Shown in pieces: positions 1-10,760 of a DNA stretch of 64,000 nucleotides. The notes beneath the pieces were generated by a model that was not told the DNA's origin, ran no database searches, and was given only the letters and a program-made list of their open reading frames with translations. The translations under genes were made by a program, and so were the position numbers. Position 1 is the first letter of the stretch; each line of letters begins with the position of its first letter. The stretch comes from Batrachochytrium dendrobatidis JAM81. Lineage: Eukaryota; Chytridiomycota; Chytridiomycetes; Rhizophydiales. The stretch covers positions 1,104,690-1,168,689 of the forward strand of contig NW_006281099.1 of assembly GCF_000203795.2 (NCBI RefSeq), written 5' to 3'.

Positions 1-2898
1 ATCAAAACCATGTGTGCAGGTCGAACAGCTCTTTTATGTAGCGATGAAGTCAATGAATATGTTGTGCGATGTTGCACGGTAAGTTGAAAACTGCATCATG
101 ATATTTAGCCATGCTTGCGTTTTCGTAATCAACGGATACCAATCAAGATAGAAATATATAGTAAGCTAATCCATACGAATCGTGAATAAACTACAAAGGC
201 ACTGAATATGCCTTACTTTGGCACATCCATTGAGTCATTCAGAGATCTGACAAGTAAGAGATCCAGAGAGCGAAAATTTCTTCGCGACTCATGTATTCCG
301 TGCATCAAAGAGTTTGAATCAACTGGCGAAAGCGAAACTGAGATCCTGAATACAATTGCAAAAGCTACTATGCGTCACAAAGATGTCTTAACTTGGTCAT
401 TATGGCCGCTTCGCAACATACATCACAAACATGAACAGTGCGAGTCGAGTTGTATGCCTATCGGATTAATCAGTACGCTATCTGAATATACATCTCTATT
501 TGAATTTTGATGGATTTAGTGAATGTGATTTTAACTGTTGCCTCATATTTTGTATAAAATATTGATAGGATCTATTGAAATTCAAACAGCAGTCATGGCA
601 ACTAGCATTGAAATGTACAAAAATTCACGTTCAATATCTTCGTTTTCAAACCCAAACGTTGCTACCGACATATATTCAACTTCACCCAGCTTATATCGTT
701 GTTTAATTCTTTCTCGTCGATTTCAAAAAAACAGTTCACCTCATGATGATGGGTTATCGATGGAGGAAGCGCATGCCAAGTTGCATATTAAGCCCGCCAT
801 GTCCGCATCGCCAGATATTCCAGATATATCGGTGAGTCAGTTGATATCCGAGTGGACACAGTATGGTGGAGGTGTAATTCGACAGTATCCAAACTTGAAC
901 GGCGCATATCGGATTGTTGAAGTTGGGATCTATATTGAATGGTCACTCCAATGGCGCCTGATTGTTACATGTGAAACGGTGAGAAAGAATTTGATCTGGT
1001 TTTGCAGTATTTAAATACAAGGAAATATAAGCCTAGCGTGTATACCTAACAACTATACTTTAAACCAGAGAGTAGCTGCTGGAATCACTCATGGAATGCT
1101 TGTTCCACAGCAAAGCTGTGGCACGGAAACTCTTATTCGATACTTGTATAAGATTGCCAAGGTATGTGCAGCACATGAGATTTTTGGCGCCGTGTCAATT
1201 GAATTCTGGGCATGGACAAATCAAGAAACCGTAAGCATATATTTTCTAAATAGCTGATAAACAAAACCGATATTCTTGGAACACTAACACGTTACGACTG
1301 TCATTTTGGCAATAAAGAAGAAAACAGAATTTGTTGCCAGTCGGCTTAAACCATATTTTACTCCGCAGTTGCAACGTGCGTCAACCATATTATTATCTAC
1401 TGGCTGTAAAATCGATACAACAGGATATGGTATGTCGTACTCACGAACAGGATTGCCTCTTAAACTCGGTCACTTGGATGCAGCCAAATATTGTAATAAA
1501 GTAAGTGGATTACAAAAATGTACGCAATAGTTTATCTACGGTTTGATCAAACCAACAAGTACTAATCATCATTGCTTGAATTTGCCGACATTAGAAAAAA
1601 GTAATTGCGAATTTTAACGATACGATACCAACTCGTCCCCATCGAATCGCACTTTATTTTGAAAATCTGTGGCATGATATTGTTTCCATCTTGACAAGAC
1701 GAGGAGCATTGGCAAAAATATCATTGAACGGAATCGGATTTGATCAATGGCGATGTAATGGGTTCTTGTTTCCAAAAACGGATCAAAATGGTCCAAAATC
1801 GCTTCCCATGATGTACGTATTATCCAGCCTATTTTCCAATGATTAAAAATACAAAAAGGTTTGCACATTGATGCAGATAAGAAAAGTAAAAATCTAAAAC
1901 ACATGAATTCCTTTAAATGATGATGTGTAGGTGCATTGCGAGTAGCTTAGAGGAGGTGCTTCAGCAGTTTTTGGGAGGAATAGTATTGATTGAGCGATAC
2001 CTACAGGCCAATGATGCAAAATATGAAAGCAATTTTGAAGTATGCAATTTGTATTTTGTAGATAAAACATTGGCATGTTTAAAAAGTAGTAAACTAAACA
2101 TGCACAACTATCGTGGCTTGCTTATTATAGATACACGTGCGGGTTATACTGGATGAGCTGCTTGAACTGAAAAGACACCATGATATGGTTGAAAATAGTG
2201 ACAATATCCTTGGATTTAAAGAATCCTGTACCAGTTTCCACTCAACCTGTATCCGACCAGATATATATGCCCAGCCCATACCAAAGTCATTAAAAAAGCC
2301 AAAAATTCAAGATATCCTTCGCGCACATATTGTTCTGCCATATGGAGAAGTGTTTGACGCTCAATCCAGCTCAGTCGATGAAAGTATCGAACCTATGGTG
2401 AATGACGAAATGGAAGACGAGCCAAGTGAGCCAACCATGAGTTCGGGTACAATGCTGTTGCTTTTGGAAGGTATTCCATCTGAGCATGCAGCAGAAGCAG
2501 ATCCGACGTTTTATAAGCCAGTAGTTACACCACCTGGGCAAAAACGAGGAAGGCGAGCCAGCTCCATTCACTGTGGTAGCAAATCGTTTGCGTCCATGGC
2601 TGTTTTGGCAGAACAGCTTGAAAATCAGAAACGTGTAGCAGCATTGGTGGGGCAGCTAGAGCAAATGATGGATCAGGATGAAGATAGTACTCATACTGAT
2701 ATATCTAAACTTCAATGGAGCAAACTAACACATGGGTCAAGCACGTTAGAGGCGTCCAGATCTCAGGGCCAAGAAGGAAAGGGACGCAGACCAAGTATTC
2801 TCGTAGCGATTCAACAAACATCTGCATTCAATTTCTCTGGAAATCCAAATAATATTATTCGGATGAATGACGAGTTGTCATCTTTTAAAAAAACTTGA
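1..2898 (+). CDS. IQCH-like (IQ motif-containing protein H) protein, 3' part only
   Basis: The gene enters from the left edge and ends at the stop at 2896-2898. Visible exons include 1-78 (donor GTAAGT), one from 199, one ending at 978 (donor GTGAGA), one starting at 1931 and the last at 2131-2898. Motifs resemble the C-terminal half of animal IQCH: YGGGVIRQYP, AAGITHGMLVPQQ, EIFGAVSIEFWAW, SLNGIGFDQW, then SSLEEVLQQFLGGIVLIER followed by a Glu/Lys-rich helix. IQCH is a sperm/cilium protein in animals, so a flagellar role in zoospores is inferred. The last ~200 residues (from about 2280) are low-complexity and not alignable by eye. Several internal exon borders are unresolved and the 5' end lies outside the window. 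Confidence 0.62.
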
Positions 2899-3179
2899 CC
2901 AAAACGGCTCAGTCAGTTTACGAGTTTTTAAAAACTTCCATGACAGCAAAGTGACGATTTGCAATCAAGCACTTGGTCCGACACAAACCATAACCTCTAA
3001 TTGACCTGGCATGCTGCAAGCAAACCCCCGCTTTTAAATGATTGAAAATTACAGAGATTACCAAATAAACAGTTTTAATCTATTACGTATTGCTAAAATT
3101 CTGCTTAAAAAAGCTAAAAAGTAATGCAGAATAGCTCAGACAAGAGATCGAAAACAAAGGATTATTTCAAAGAGCATAT

Positions 3180-3903
3180 TCACATTCTGAAATCAGCAGA
3201 AAGACAACCAATATGACGATCGTCGACAGTCTTGACATCAACATGAATTCTATACCGACCCTAAATACGCCAATGCAATAGAGTTGAATCGGATTCAAGT
3301 AAATATGTAGTCAGTATTCATCCATGACAAGGTATAAAATACAATGACAAAGCATCAACATACAAACGGTAATTCTTTTGGGATATCGAATGATTTTACG
3401 ACGGAGATAGGACCTTCACTGATGGGACACTGCAAGTCAACAGCAGAAACCTGGTCACACAAGTCATAGGGCCTATCGAGAATCTGAATAAAGCCCAGTT
3501 TAACAGTTACTTGGGCAACAGCACCCTTGACAACAGCCTCGGACAGTGTGCCAATCAATTGGATTTCCAAAGGACTGCCACGCACAGGAGGGTCGGGAGA
3601 CAACTGGAACTGGTCCAGAGTGAGGATATCGCCAGGCACACCACAGTTTTCAGCAGAATCCAGGGTATCCTGAGTAGCACCAGAAAACCATAGAGAAGAG
3701 ATGGAGCTTATAGGATTGGGAGCTAGCAAGGGTTCTTGATGCACTTGGTTTTGTTGCAGCTGTTTAAAACTAGAAGAGTCCGAGGTAGGAACAATTATGG
3801 CATATACAGAAGCATATAAAAGTGAAGAAAGTAGCAGTGGTACGGTTGAAAAGATTAGCTTCATAAGAGTAACTTGCAATCCTAAACAACTTGACAATTT
3901 CAA
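3180..3903 (-). CDS. ML-domain (NPC2 / PG-PI transfer type) secreted lipid-binding protein
   Basis: Two exons: 3903-3364 and 3260-3180, joined in phase 0 across an intron (GTATGT...TTTAG). The second exon is only 27 codons including the stop and supplies the end of the ML fold (GRYRIHVDVKT ... IGCLSADFRM), so reading through the intron would truncate the domain. Total 206 aa. A hydrophobic signal peptide is visible; the ATG at 3862-3864 (MKLIFSTVPLLLSSLLYA) gives a more ordinary signal than the first ATG at 3903. Paired cysteines (ENCG, YDLC, DLQC, GCLS) fit NPC2/fungal PG-PI transfer proteins. Family role: binding sterol or phospholipid in the vacuolar or secretory lumen. The exact ligand cannot be read from sequence. 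Confidence 0.88.
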
Positions 3904-4246
3904 GGTAAAAACTCGAATGAAATCAACGGCAATGCGGAGTGACTGGTGAAGGGATTAAAATGGATTTAAATGGATTAAATGCACCAGCCAGAGTTGTTTG
4001 AAGAAGGCTGAGTAGTTTGAATCAATCGAGATGCTTGAAATGTCAAGCCAATTTCTGCTGCATTCATGCAAAAATCTCTTGTAAACACTTCAACATAATC
4101 ATGTTGGTTAACTGCACAACACTGCTCATTGGCATCTCTTCTGGATTGACATGTATAATTATACTTGTGAAATGCAGTCATTAAACTATTGAATACAATA
4201 TTGAGTTTGTAATGAATATAGTTTTTGAAAGTTTTTCAATTAAATA

Positions 4247-4339
4247 GCCCGGCTGGCGCAATGGATAGCGCATCCGCCTCCTATGTTTATTCATTCGGCT
4301 GAAAGTGGAAGGTTGCAGGTTCGAGTCCTGCGTTGGGCG
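4247..4339 (+). tRNA. tRNA-Arg(CCU) with a 20-nt intron
   Basis: A full cloverleaf folds by hand. The acceptor 4247-4253 pairs with 4332-4338, discriminator G4339. The anticodon stem 4273-4277 pairs with 4305-4309 once a 20-nt intron (4284-4303), placed one base 3' of the anticodon CCT (4280-4282), is removed. The T arm is GCAGG/CCTGC around TTCGAGT. A-box-like TGGCGCAATGG and B-box GGTTCGAGTCC are present and a T-run follows from 4341. The mature length is 73 nt before CCA addition. Intron position 37/38 is canonical for nuclear tRNA introns. No other tRNA was seen. Confidence 0.93.
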
Positions 4340-4564
4340 TATTTTTGCTTTTGCCATTGTTGAGCCAAACAAGTGGTATTGTTTTATATTTAATTGGCAG
4401 GAGTAGGCTGCTCAGTAAACTGACCATGTCAACAAGTTGAATCAACAATCTATTGATACTTGCCAAAAAGCAGCATCAAGGATGATGGTCGCTGACAATT
4501 TATCTTTATTCTTATAACCTTTGTCACCAGCCATAAACTGACACTTTAACTCTGCTCAATGCAT

Positions 4565-7292
4565 TCATTTATTCACTAAAGGAGGTGCAACAAGGAAATG
4601 CTTTTTGAATTCAACAGTAGATAGATGAATCCCATCCTGCTCAACCCGGCGTGTCTCCAGCAGCTGCTCGCGTTTATTAGTATCACAAAGTGCACAAGTA
4701 AATGCAGGCTCTTCTTGCTCGACTAGTTTTTGATATACATCATCTGTCAGTTCTGGATCGCATCCAACATGTACCCATCTAAAGCACATAAAATAATGCA
4801 GAGATAGTGTTAGCCAGCTATTTAAAAACAAATCACATTGACAACAGTGGAAGCATATTAAACATTACCTGTCACATTCATCGCAGCAAACCATAGCCAA
4901 ATCATCAGAGTCTTCGCTATAGACATGAATACACAACGGACAAAAGCGATCTGCTTCAAAATGATCGTAGCAATCCGTGCAGTACGTGCAGAGGTATGTA
5001 CCTAGAGCTGACGTGGCTGGCGGCGGCTTAATCTGAATTTCCTGTAACGAAAGCGAAGGAGGTATGACTACATGCCTCCACATATCCTCAGTCCCTTCTT
5101 GCTTTTCAGGTCGCTTTTTGCAAGATTTGCATACTGCACACTCAGAACACAGCCAAGATCCTAAAATATTTTAAATATACAATCAATTGATATCCCCATC
5201 TAAAAATCATTCACAAGCAACTGCTTACCTTCAGGCAAAACTTCCAACGGTGGATTTAGGCAGTACATGTGATATCCACGATCACATGTATCACAAAATA
5301 ACAGCTTGTCGTCATCTCCAGCATTATTGCACACAGTGCATAGCTTGCAGTTACTGCACCGCCAGTCAAATGTCATGACTTTTGTAATCAACACCTTGTC
5401 TTCAAACTCAATACAGCGAGGATGATGTTTAGTACCGCACTGGGTACAGTTGAGCAGCAGATCTGAAGGAATCGTGTCAGAGGCTACTGGACAATTATGG
5501 GCAAAACAATGACAGCACACATTTTCTTCTGGCTCTGTAGATCCCTGCTGAACTCGAGACCTCTCACTTCGCTTTCGAGGTTGAGGCTCAGCTTGCACAG
5601 ATGGATTGAACCCGACTGTAGAAGAAAATGGAGTGGCTGCAATGGCTGGTGCTTGAACTTCTACCTCCATTTGTTTCTGAATAGAAAGTGGTACTCGTTC
5701 CTGATCCTGGCAAGCACCATCTTTCTCACTAAATCGCTCCCGATAGAGAGAAAAGGCCCCCTGATATTGCTGGGGAGCAATTGCAAGAGGATATTTACTA
5801 GCAATCACGTCATCTGAAACATTAATCCAATGAGATTGTGGCTTGCTAGAAGGACTGCGTATATTGAGTGCCTTGTCGAAAACAAAAGGCCGCTGCTCCG
5901 ATCCTTCACGCATTTCGACATTAACAAGCATAGGCTGAGTGATGAGAGGAATTTGTTCAATGTTGGTGTGAAGATCAAAAAACCGTGTAGGTCGAAGCTT
6001 ATTAAGCCGCTGGTTGAATTCGGCAGCTGAAAGCGCACATTTAAGCATCCAGCTGTCCTGTCGCAACTCTTGTGAAATTACCAATGGTTCAAATCTTTCC
6101 ATGGGGGATTCTGTGTGATTGAATCCCAAAATGGTAATTGGAGCAGACTGGCGAGTGAATGGACCACCTTCTGTAGAAGATAATGTTTTTATAAAATCAG
6201 CAGTAAAATCAGCATCATCATCCAGCTCTTGGCGAGGCTCTGGATAATACAAAGGCTCCACTTGGTCTCCTACAAAGTAATCATCACGCACAGGCTTGCC
6301 ACGACGAATGATTTTGTGCCCAAACACTCGAAAAAGATTCCGAGCAGTTACCAACGTAATTGGGCGATTGCGTAGTTGAGATGGCAGCAAACCTTGATCA
6401 CGAAGAAAGTCACGATCAGGCTCATCGCCATTTACACGACGAACCATTGGATTGCGAAGGAAAAATATATAAGTGTCACGAAAGCCAAGAATCTTGGATG
6501 CTTCTAGAGAAAACATGTAAAGTCTGGTAGGATGACGAGGCAGAGTGAACGTTTTGATGCGAAACTCTCGTCCTTGATATATTAAAATGATGCACATGAT
6601 GTCAATAAAGTAGATGGACAGTGAATGTAAATAGTCGAGTATAAGCACAAAATACCTCCAAGCAAGAATCCGTCTTTACTAATCTTGGCTTCGCCCTTTG
6701 GATCTACATCAAGATCGGCGTCCTCGTCAGTATCCATATCAGAGTGCTCGCCCATGGCTCTCCGACGCGCATCCGCCTGTTGCATGGCTCTAGAGGTAGC
6801 TGTAGATATAGCGTCGACTGCACCATCAGCACCGGTTGCCTTGTCGTCAGTATCGGCCTCTCCATTCAAATCCGCAAGGCTTTCTGCAGCCCTTGCATCA
6901 GAATCTACATCAACGTCCATGCCATCCTCATGCTCAGTATTCAGGCCCGACTCTGCAGCATGTGTTGGTTTGCGGCCTGGTCTTCCTCTTGAACTTTTGG
7001 CTGGCAAATGAAGCTCAGCATCAGACTCGCCGTCTGTCTGTCCAGCCCCAGGATTCTCCTGTGTAGTTCTTCTTCTTCTCTTTGAGGAAATGGGAGTGCT
7101 TGAAGGTTTCTGAGGGCTGGTTTTTTTCAATGCAGCTGCACGAGTAGGTCGACCACTTGCAGTCAATACTGGAGATTCACCTCTCTGTCGATGGTCAAGT
7201 TCTTCATTCTCATCGTCTCCCTCCTGCTCTTCACCAGCACTGGCAAAAGCATCCATTGGCTGCTGTTCGTCCTCTACTTGATCTTGGTTCAT
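4565..7292 (-). CDS. RSC7/Swp82 (CRC subunit) domain protein fused to C-terminal PHD fingers
   Basis: Four exons (7292-6656, 6572-5229, 5160-4869, 4778-4565) sum to 2487 bp, 828 aa, with every junction in frame. N-terminus: acidic/basic low-complexity tail with an AT-hook-like RGRPGRKP. From exon 2 comes the fungal RSC7/Npl6-Swp82 domain (GREFRIKTFTLP, RLYMFSLEASKILGFRDTYIFF, PITLVTARNLFRVFG). The C-terminal third has Cys/His-rich PHD modules: CCHCFAHNCP...CTQCGTKHHPRC, then CTVCNNAGDDDKLLFCDTCD RGYHMYCLNPP, then a split third finger ending in MVCCDECDRWVHVGCDPEL. Family role: SWI/SNF- or RSC-type chromatin remodelling subunit; PHD fingers read histone tails. An alternative upstream ATG exists at 7409, but ATG 7292 (MNQDQVEDEQQ) starts the plausible acidic N-terminus. 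Confidence 0.85.
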
Positions 7293-7544
7293 AAGTTGCA
7301 AATGGCCGGAAACAATTGGCAACAGCCAAACGCAAACTTTTTTGATTTCGTATTCATGTAAAATGGAACACTTGCAGTAATCGACTCTGTTTTGCTCATG
7401 AATAGACAATGTTCAACACTCGGTTTTCCTATTGTGAATTGACTTGATTCAACATTCTCGATTTAATCGACGCAACATCAAACTATAGTTTTAAATCGTA
7501 ATGTTCTTATTTTGGAATAACTGTACATTGTACAATTACCAATG

Positions 7545-8120
7545 CATTCAGTACAATCCAGATATTGGATCCAACTGTTGTCAAGAAACTCATCTTTGCT
7601 GTATCCTAAAAACTCAGACACGTTATAGTTCAAAAAACAATCATTGCGTATATCAGTGCAGACCCTATATAGATGGAATACTGAAGATTGTATTAGAACA
7701 AGACCAAATGAGAAAAGCTACCCTATATTCAATCGAGGGGAGAAGCAAGTCATTCAGTAAACTGGCCATGTCAACAAGTCAGATTATCGCCACGGTACAG
7801 GAAACACGAGCAATAAATACTATGCTATTCAATCAATAATCTACCAGTATTTACAAAAGAATACCAAGAAAGCAACAATCAAATCCGACCACATACAAAA
7901 GTGTGGTTAAATGAAATTCATAAAAGTACCTCATACACATGATATAACTTGGTGATGGTTCTGAGCTTCATTCATCTCTCCGTTCTCATTCCGTTTGTCA
8001 ATATTAGCGAGTAATTCAAATCCACAATTTTGGCATCAAGCATGATACTGACTGTTTGTTTGTTTTGAAATTCTTATTTAGTGTCCCATTCTGTATGAAT
8101 ATAGCTGTGAATGGCATGAA
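7545..8120 (+). repeat. Dispersed intergenic repeat, copy A
   Basis: Part of the 1.47-kb gap between two divergent genes (7293-8757). Three sequence blocks recur in the same order in other gaps of this window: TGTATCCTAAAA-type near 7601, CAGTAAACTG..CATGTCAACAAG near 7754, and CTTATTTAGTGT-CCATT..GTATGAATA near 8073-8102. This copy is longer than the others because of extra sequence between blocks two and three. No convincing coding signal: the open stretch 7501-7839 overlaps the repeat and matches nothing I recognise. The remainder of the gap (8121-8757) shows no feature. Confidence 0.6.
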
Positions 8121-8757
8121 AGTCGACGGCAATATAGTTCAAAGCAAATGGATTTACACATGTTGGGCCAAGTACTCGTGACAGTAGTCACGCAGGATGG
8201 AACCTGGCATTTTGATGTAAATAACTTGATCGGAAAAAATCTGTTGATTTGTATTGATGACTCGTATCAATACTTTCATGGATGACAACCATCGCCAGAC
8301 ATACGGTTTTAGTTTGGTGTGGATATGCTTTTTCAAAATACCAAGGGTATCGCTATCTCAACACGCTTGATGGTTTGTTTGTAGCTTAGCACTAATATGA
8401 CAGTGGACACCTTGCAGTTGGAGATTACCACCAAAGTCATCTCAATGGTCAAAAATGTGAATGTTAGTGTAGATCACATTGCATTAGAGTGAATACATGA
8501 CCCATCGTGATTAACCCCGACCCAAAGCATATTTACGCAGAAAATATACCGCCAATCACAACTGGGATCTAACAGTATGAACCAGTACTTATAAATACAT
8601 CGAATGCCTCTTGATACGCAGCTATTTATCCACCATAGTACTGTCAATTCCAAATCATAACACTATCGCTCATTCCACTTGATTATCTCGTACTTTGCTC
8701 TAATCAATTTACAGAAAGGCATTGCATATTGTCGTAATGCCACAATCGAGTTTAGAA

Positions 8758-10456
8758 ATGACCAATACTACCGTTGCTTTAGATCAGACAGATCAGTTGA
8801 TGCACACGGCCGAATTTGGCTTGCTGAAGCTTGTTCTGGGATCAATACAGGCTCTTTTAGTTCTCGTTTGTGTTCCTTTGTTTATTCACAAGCAACAGCA
8901 GCCAATGGTTAAATGCAGGTCATGGAAATTGACCATTTTGGGATGCATTTCAATGACCGTGGTAATGTATATCGACGCATGGCTATCTATGGATGGATGG
9001 GTTAGTTACGGCATGCAATCTCGCCTTTACTTTTTCAAGCACATTGGATGTATGTAACCACTATTTTTATCTCGAATATGTTGCAAATTTCAACCTTGCC
9101 AGTATCCGAATGTCTGATTATGCAGCCTCTAAACACCGTCAAACTAATATTTTTTAAATGTCCAATTGTCATTCAGTTATTATTGTCATATGTTGCTATC
9201 CGCCCATATTTATCCGGCACTATTTTATGCTGAAAATCCAGTCTAGATTGATCGAGATTGATATCGCGAAACATTCTTTAGAGAGCAACAAACTATCAAG
9301 TCCTACCAACCATGTCAAGTTTTTTTCAAGTGAAGCAGGGGCTTGGGTGATTTTCCTGCTCAACTTGTTTCTTAGCATTCTATTTGGAATTTATTTTCAA
9401 ATGCAGACAGACACTGGTGTATTACCATCGAGTTTGCCTGCGCCAATCATAGTATATAGTTTGTCATTGAATATCTTGCAAACCTTTGGCTCTGGAGGCA
9501 AGTTTATATTGGATTATTTGTACACGTTAAATATACACTAACGAATTGGAATTATACTTTTAAACTGATCATCAATAATTAAATATTCAGCATTTCTTTT
9601 ATGGTACGGTCTTGGGTACCCTGATGATCACTCTCACACCATTGCACAATTTTACACTCGGACCATACTGGCTTTTACATCATCCTTTGTAACGTTTGCT
9701 GGGTTCATGACCAATGAGAAAAAAATGATTGATATTAGTATTATAATTAGCACATTACTGCTTTTTTGGACAGTATTGGTCGACTTGGTGGTTCCACTTC
9801 GGCTTATGATTTTTTCCAAACACCATCGAGTTGTCGATATTCAGCATCGTTCCATTGAATCACAGCAAGAGCATGGAGTTTCCGGCCCAACTTTGCTTGA
9901 AGATCACATCATCCACCAGCATCAAGATTGCCTGATCGAATCTAGTCATCATCGCGAATCCTCAGCATCTACTCTTAACCCTACAATGGATCTTGTCGCA
10001 AACTCTCAGCTATCCATTGCTCATATCTTGAACAGTATGACGTTGTACGATGCGTTTGGTTTATATTTATCACGAGAATTCTCGTTAGAAAATCTGCTGT
10101 TTTTAAAAACAGTGGAATTGTACAAGCTTCGGGTATCAACAAATCCCGCCCATGTGTCTTTTACATTACTCACTCAACCCATTCACAATGAGTTTGTTTG
10201 TCCAAACTCTATAAACCAAGTCAACCTACCCAAGTCGATTGTCAGCCGAATAGAGTGCAAACTAAGGGCTTTAAAAGATGAGGAAGCACTCGAAGCGATT
10301 AGAAAAACTAATGCTGTGAATCCAATGGCGATTCAAATGAAAAGCGAAATAATCGAATTGGCTTCGAGTATATTTGATGAGGCCGCGGAGCACATTGAGC
10401 ATATGCTGATTCATCATTTACGTCGATTTAAATCAAGCGAGTTTTTTCCAAAATAA
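8758..10456 (+). CDS. Seven-TM protein with C-terminal RGS domain
   Basis: Four exons: 8758-9049, 9103-9191, 9242-9497, 9591-10456; total 1503 bp, 500 aa, in frame throughout. The third intron is best read as GC-AG (donor GGAG|GCAAGT), because the nearby GT would break the frame. The second intron has a weak GTTGCT donor. Seven hydrophobic spans are visible before residue ~280: LLKLVLGSIQALLVLVCV, LTILGCISMTVVMYI, a span around VIQLLLSY, WVIFLLNLFLSILFGIYF, IIVYSLSLNILQTFG, TILAFTSSFVTFAGF, ISIIISTLLLFWTVLVDLVV. The C-terminus reads as an RGS domain (TLYDAFGLYLSREFSLENLL ... EHIEHMLIHHL). Family role: GTPase acceleration on G-alpha at the plasma membrane; ligand unknown. An earlier ATG lies at 8740. 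Confidence 0.78.
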
Positions 10457-10475
10457 CTGCCATTTAACAGGGCAG

Positions 10476-10760
10476 CTAACAATTCAATGTTTTGATAGGA
10501 TCAATACTGTATTGTTTGCATACTAAATACGCAGGATATGGCATCACTAGCATGCCAATGATTAATAATAAATGCCAACAGGCTTGTACTGGGTGTATAT
10601 TTTTTGAAAAGTATGGGGTTGAGTCCAACAGTTTTTGTCCAAGCCAATAAAGCAGTCGTACTGGCAATAAGTAACACAAGAGTTTGAAATTATTGACAAG
10701 AGCTGTATCAGATCTGACAGGAAATGGGATATGCGTGAACAAAATGGCCTGCTTTCCCAC
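10476..10760 (-). pseudogene. Possible fragment of a multi-pass membrane protein (weak)
   Basis: An open minus-strand stretch of up to 94 codons has two hydrophobic segments. The motif HPVQACWHLLLIIGM recalls the last helix (H..WH-hydrophobic) of the ceramidase/PAQR/Per1 superfamily. No matching upstream helices were found: the sequence immediately upstream (to about 11170) is of different base composition and carries stops in this frame. It is either a decayed gene remnant or chance. I cannot name a function. Confidence 0.2.

Noticed and set aside
6685..7066. Three overlapping plus-strand open frames opposite the PHD-gene N-terminus
   Set aside because: They mirror the low-complexity Asp/Ala-rich coding strand; no independent signals.
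7501..7839. 112-codon plus-strand open frame as a gene
   Set aside because: It overlaps dispersed repeat copy A, and other copies of the same repeat do not keep the frame. No domain.
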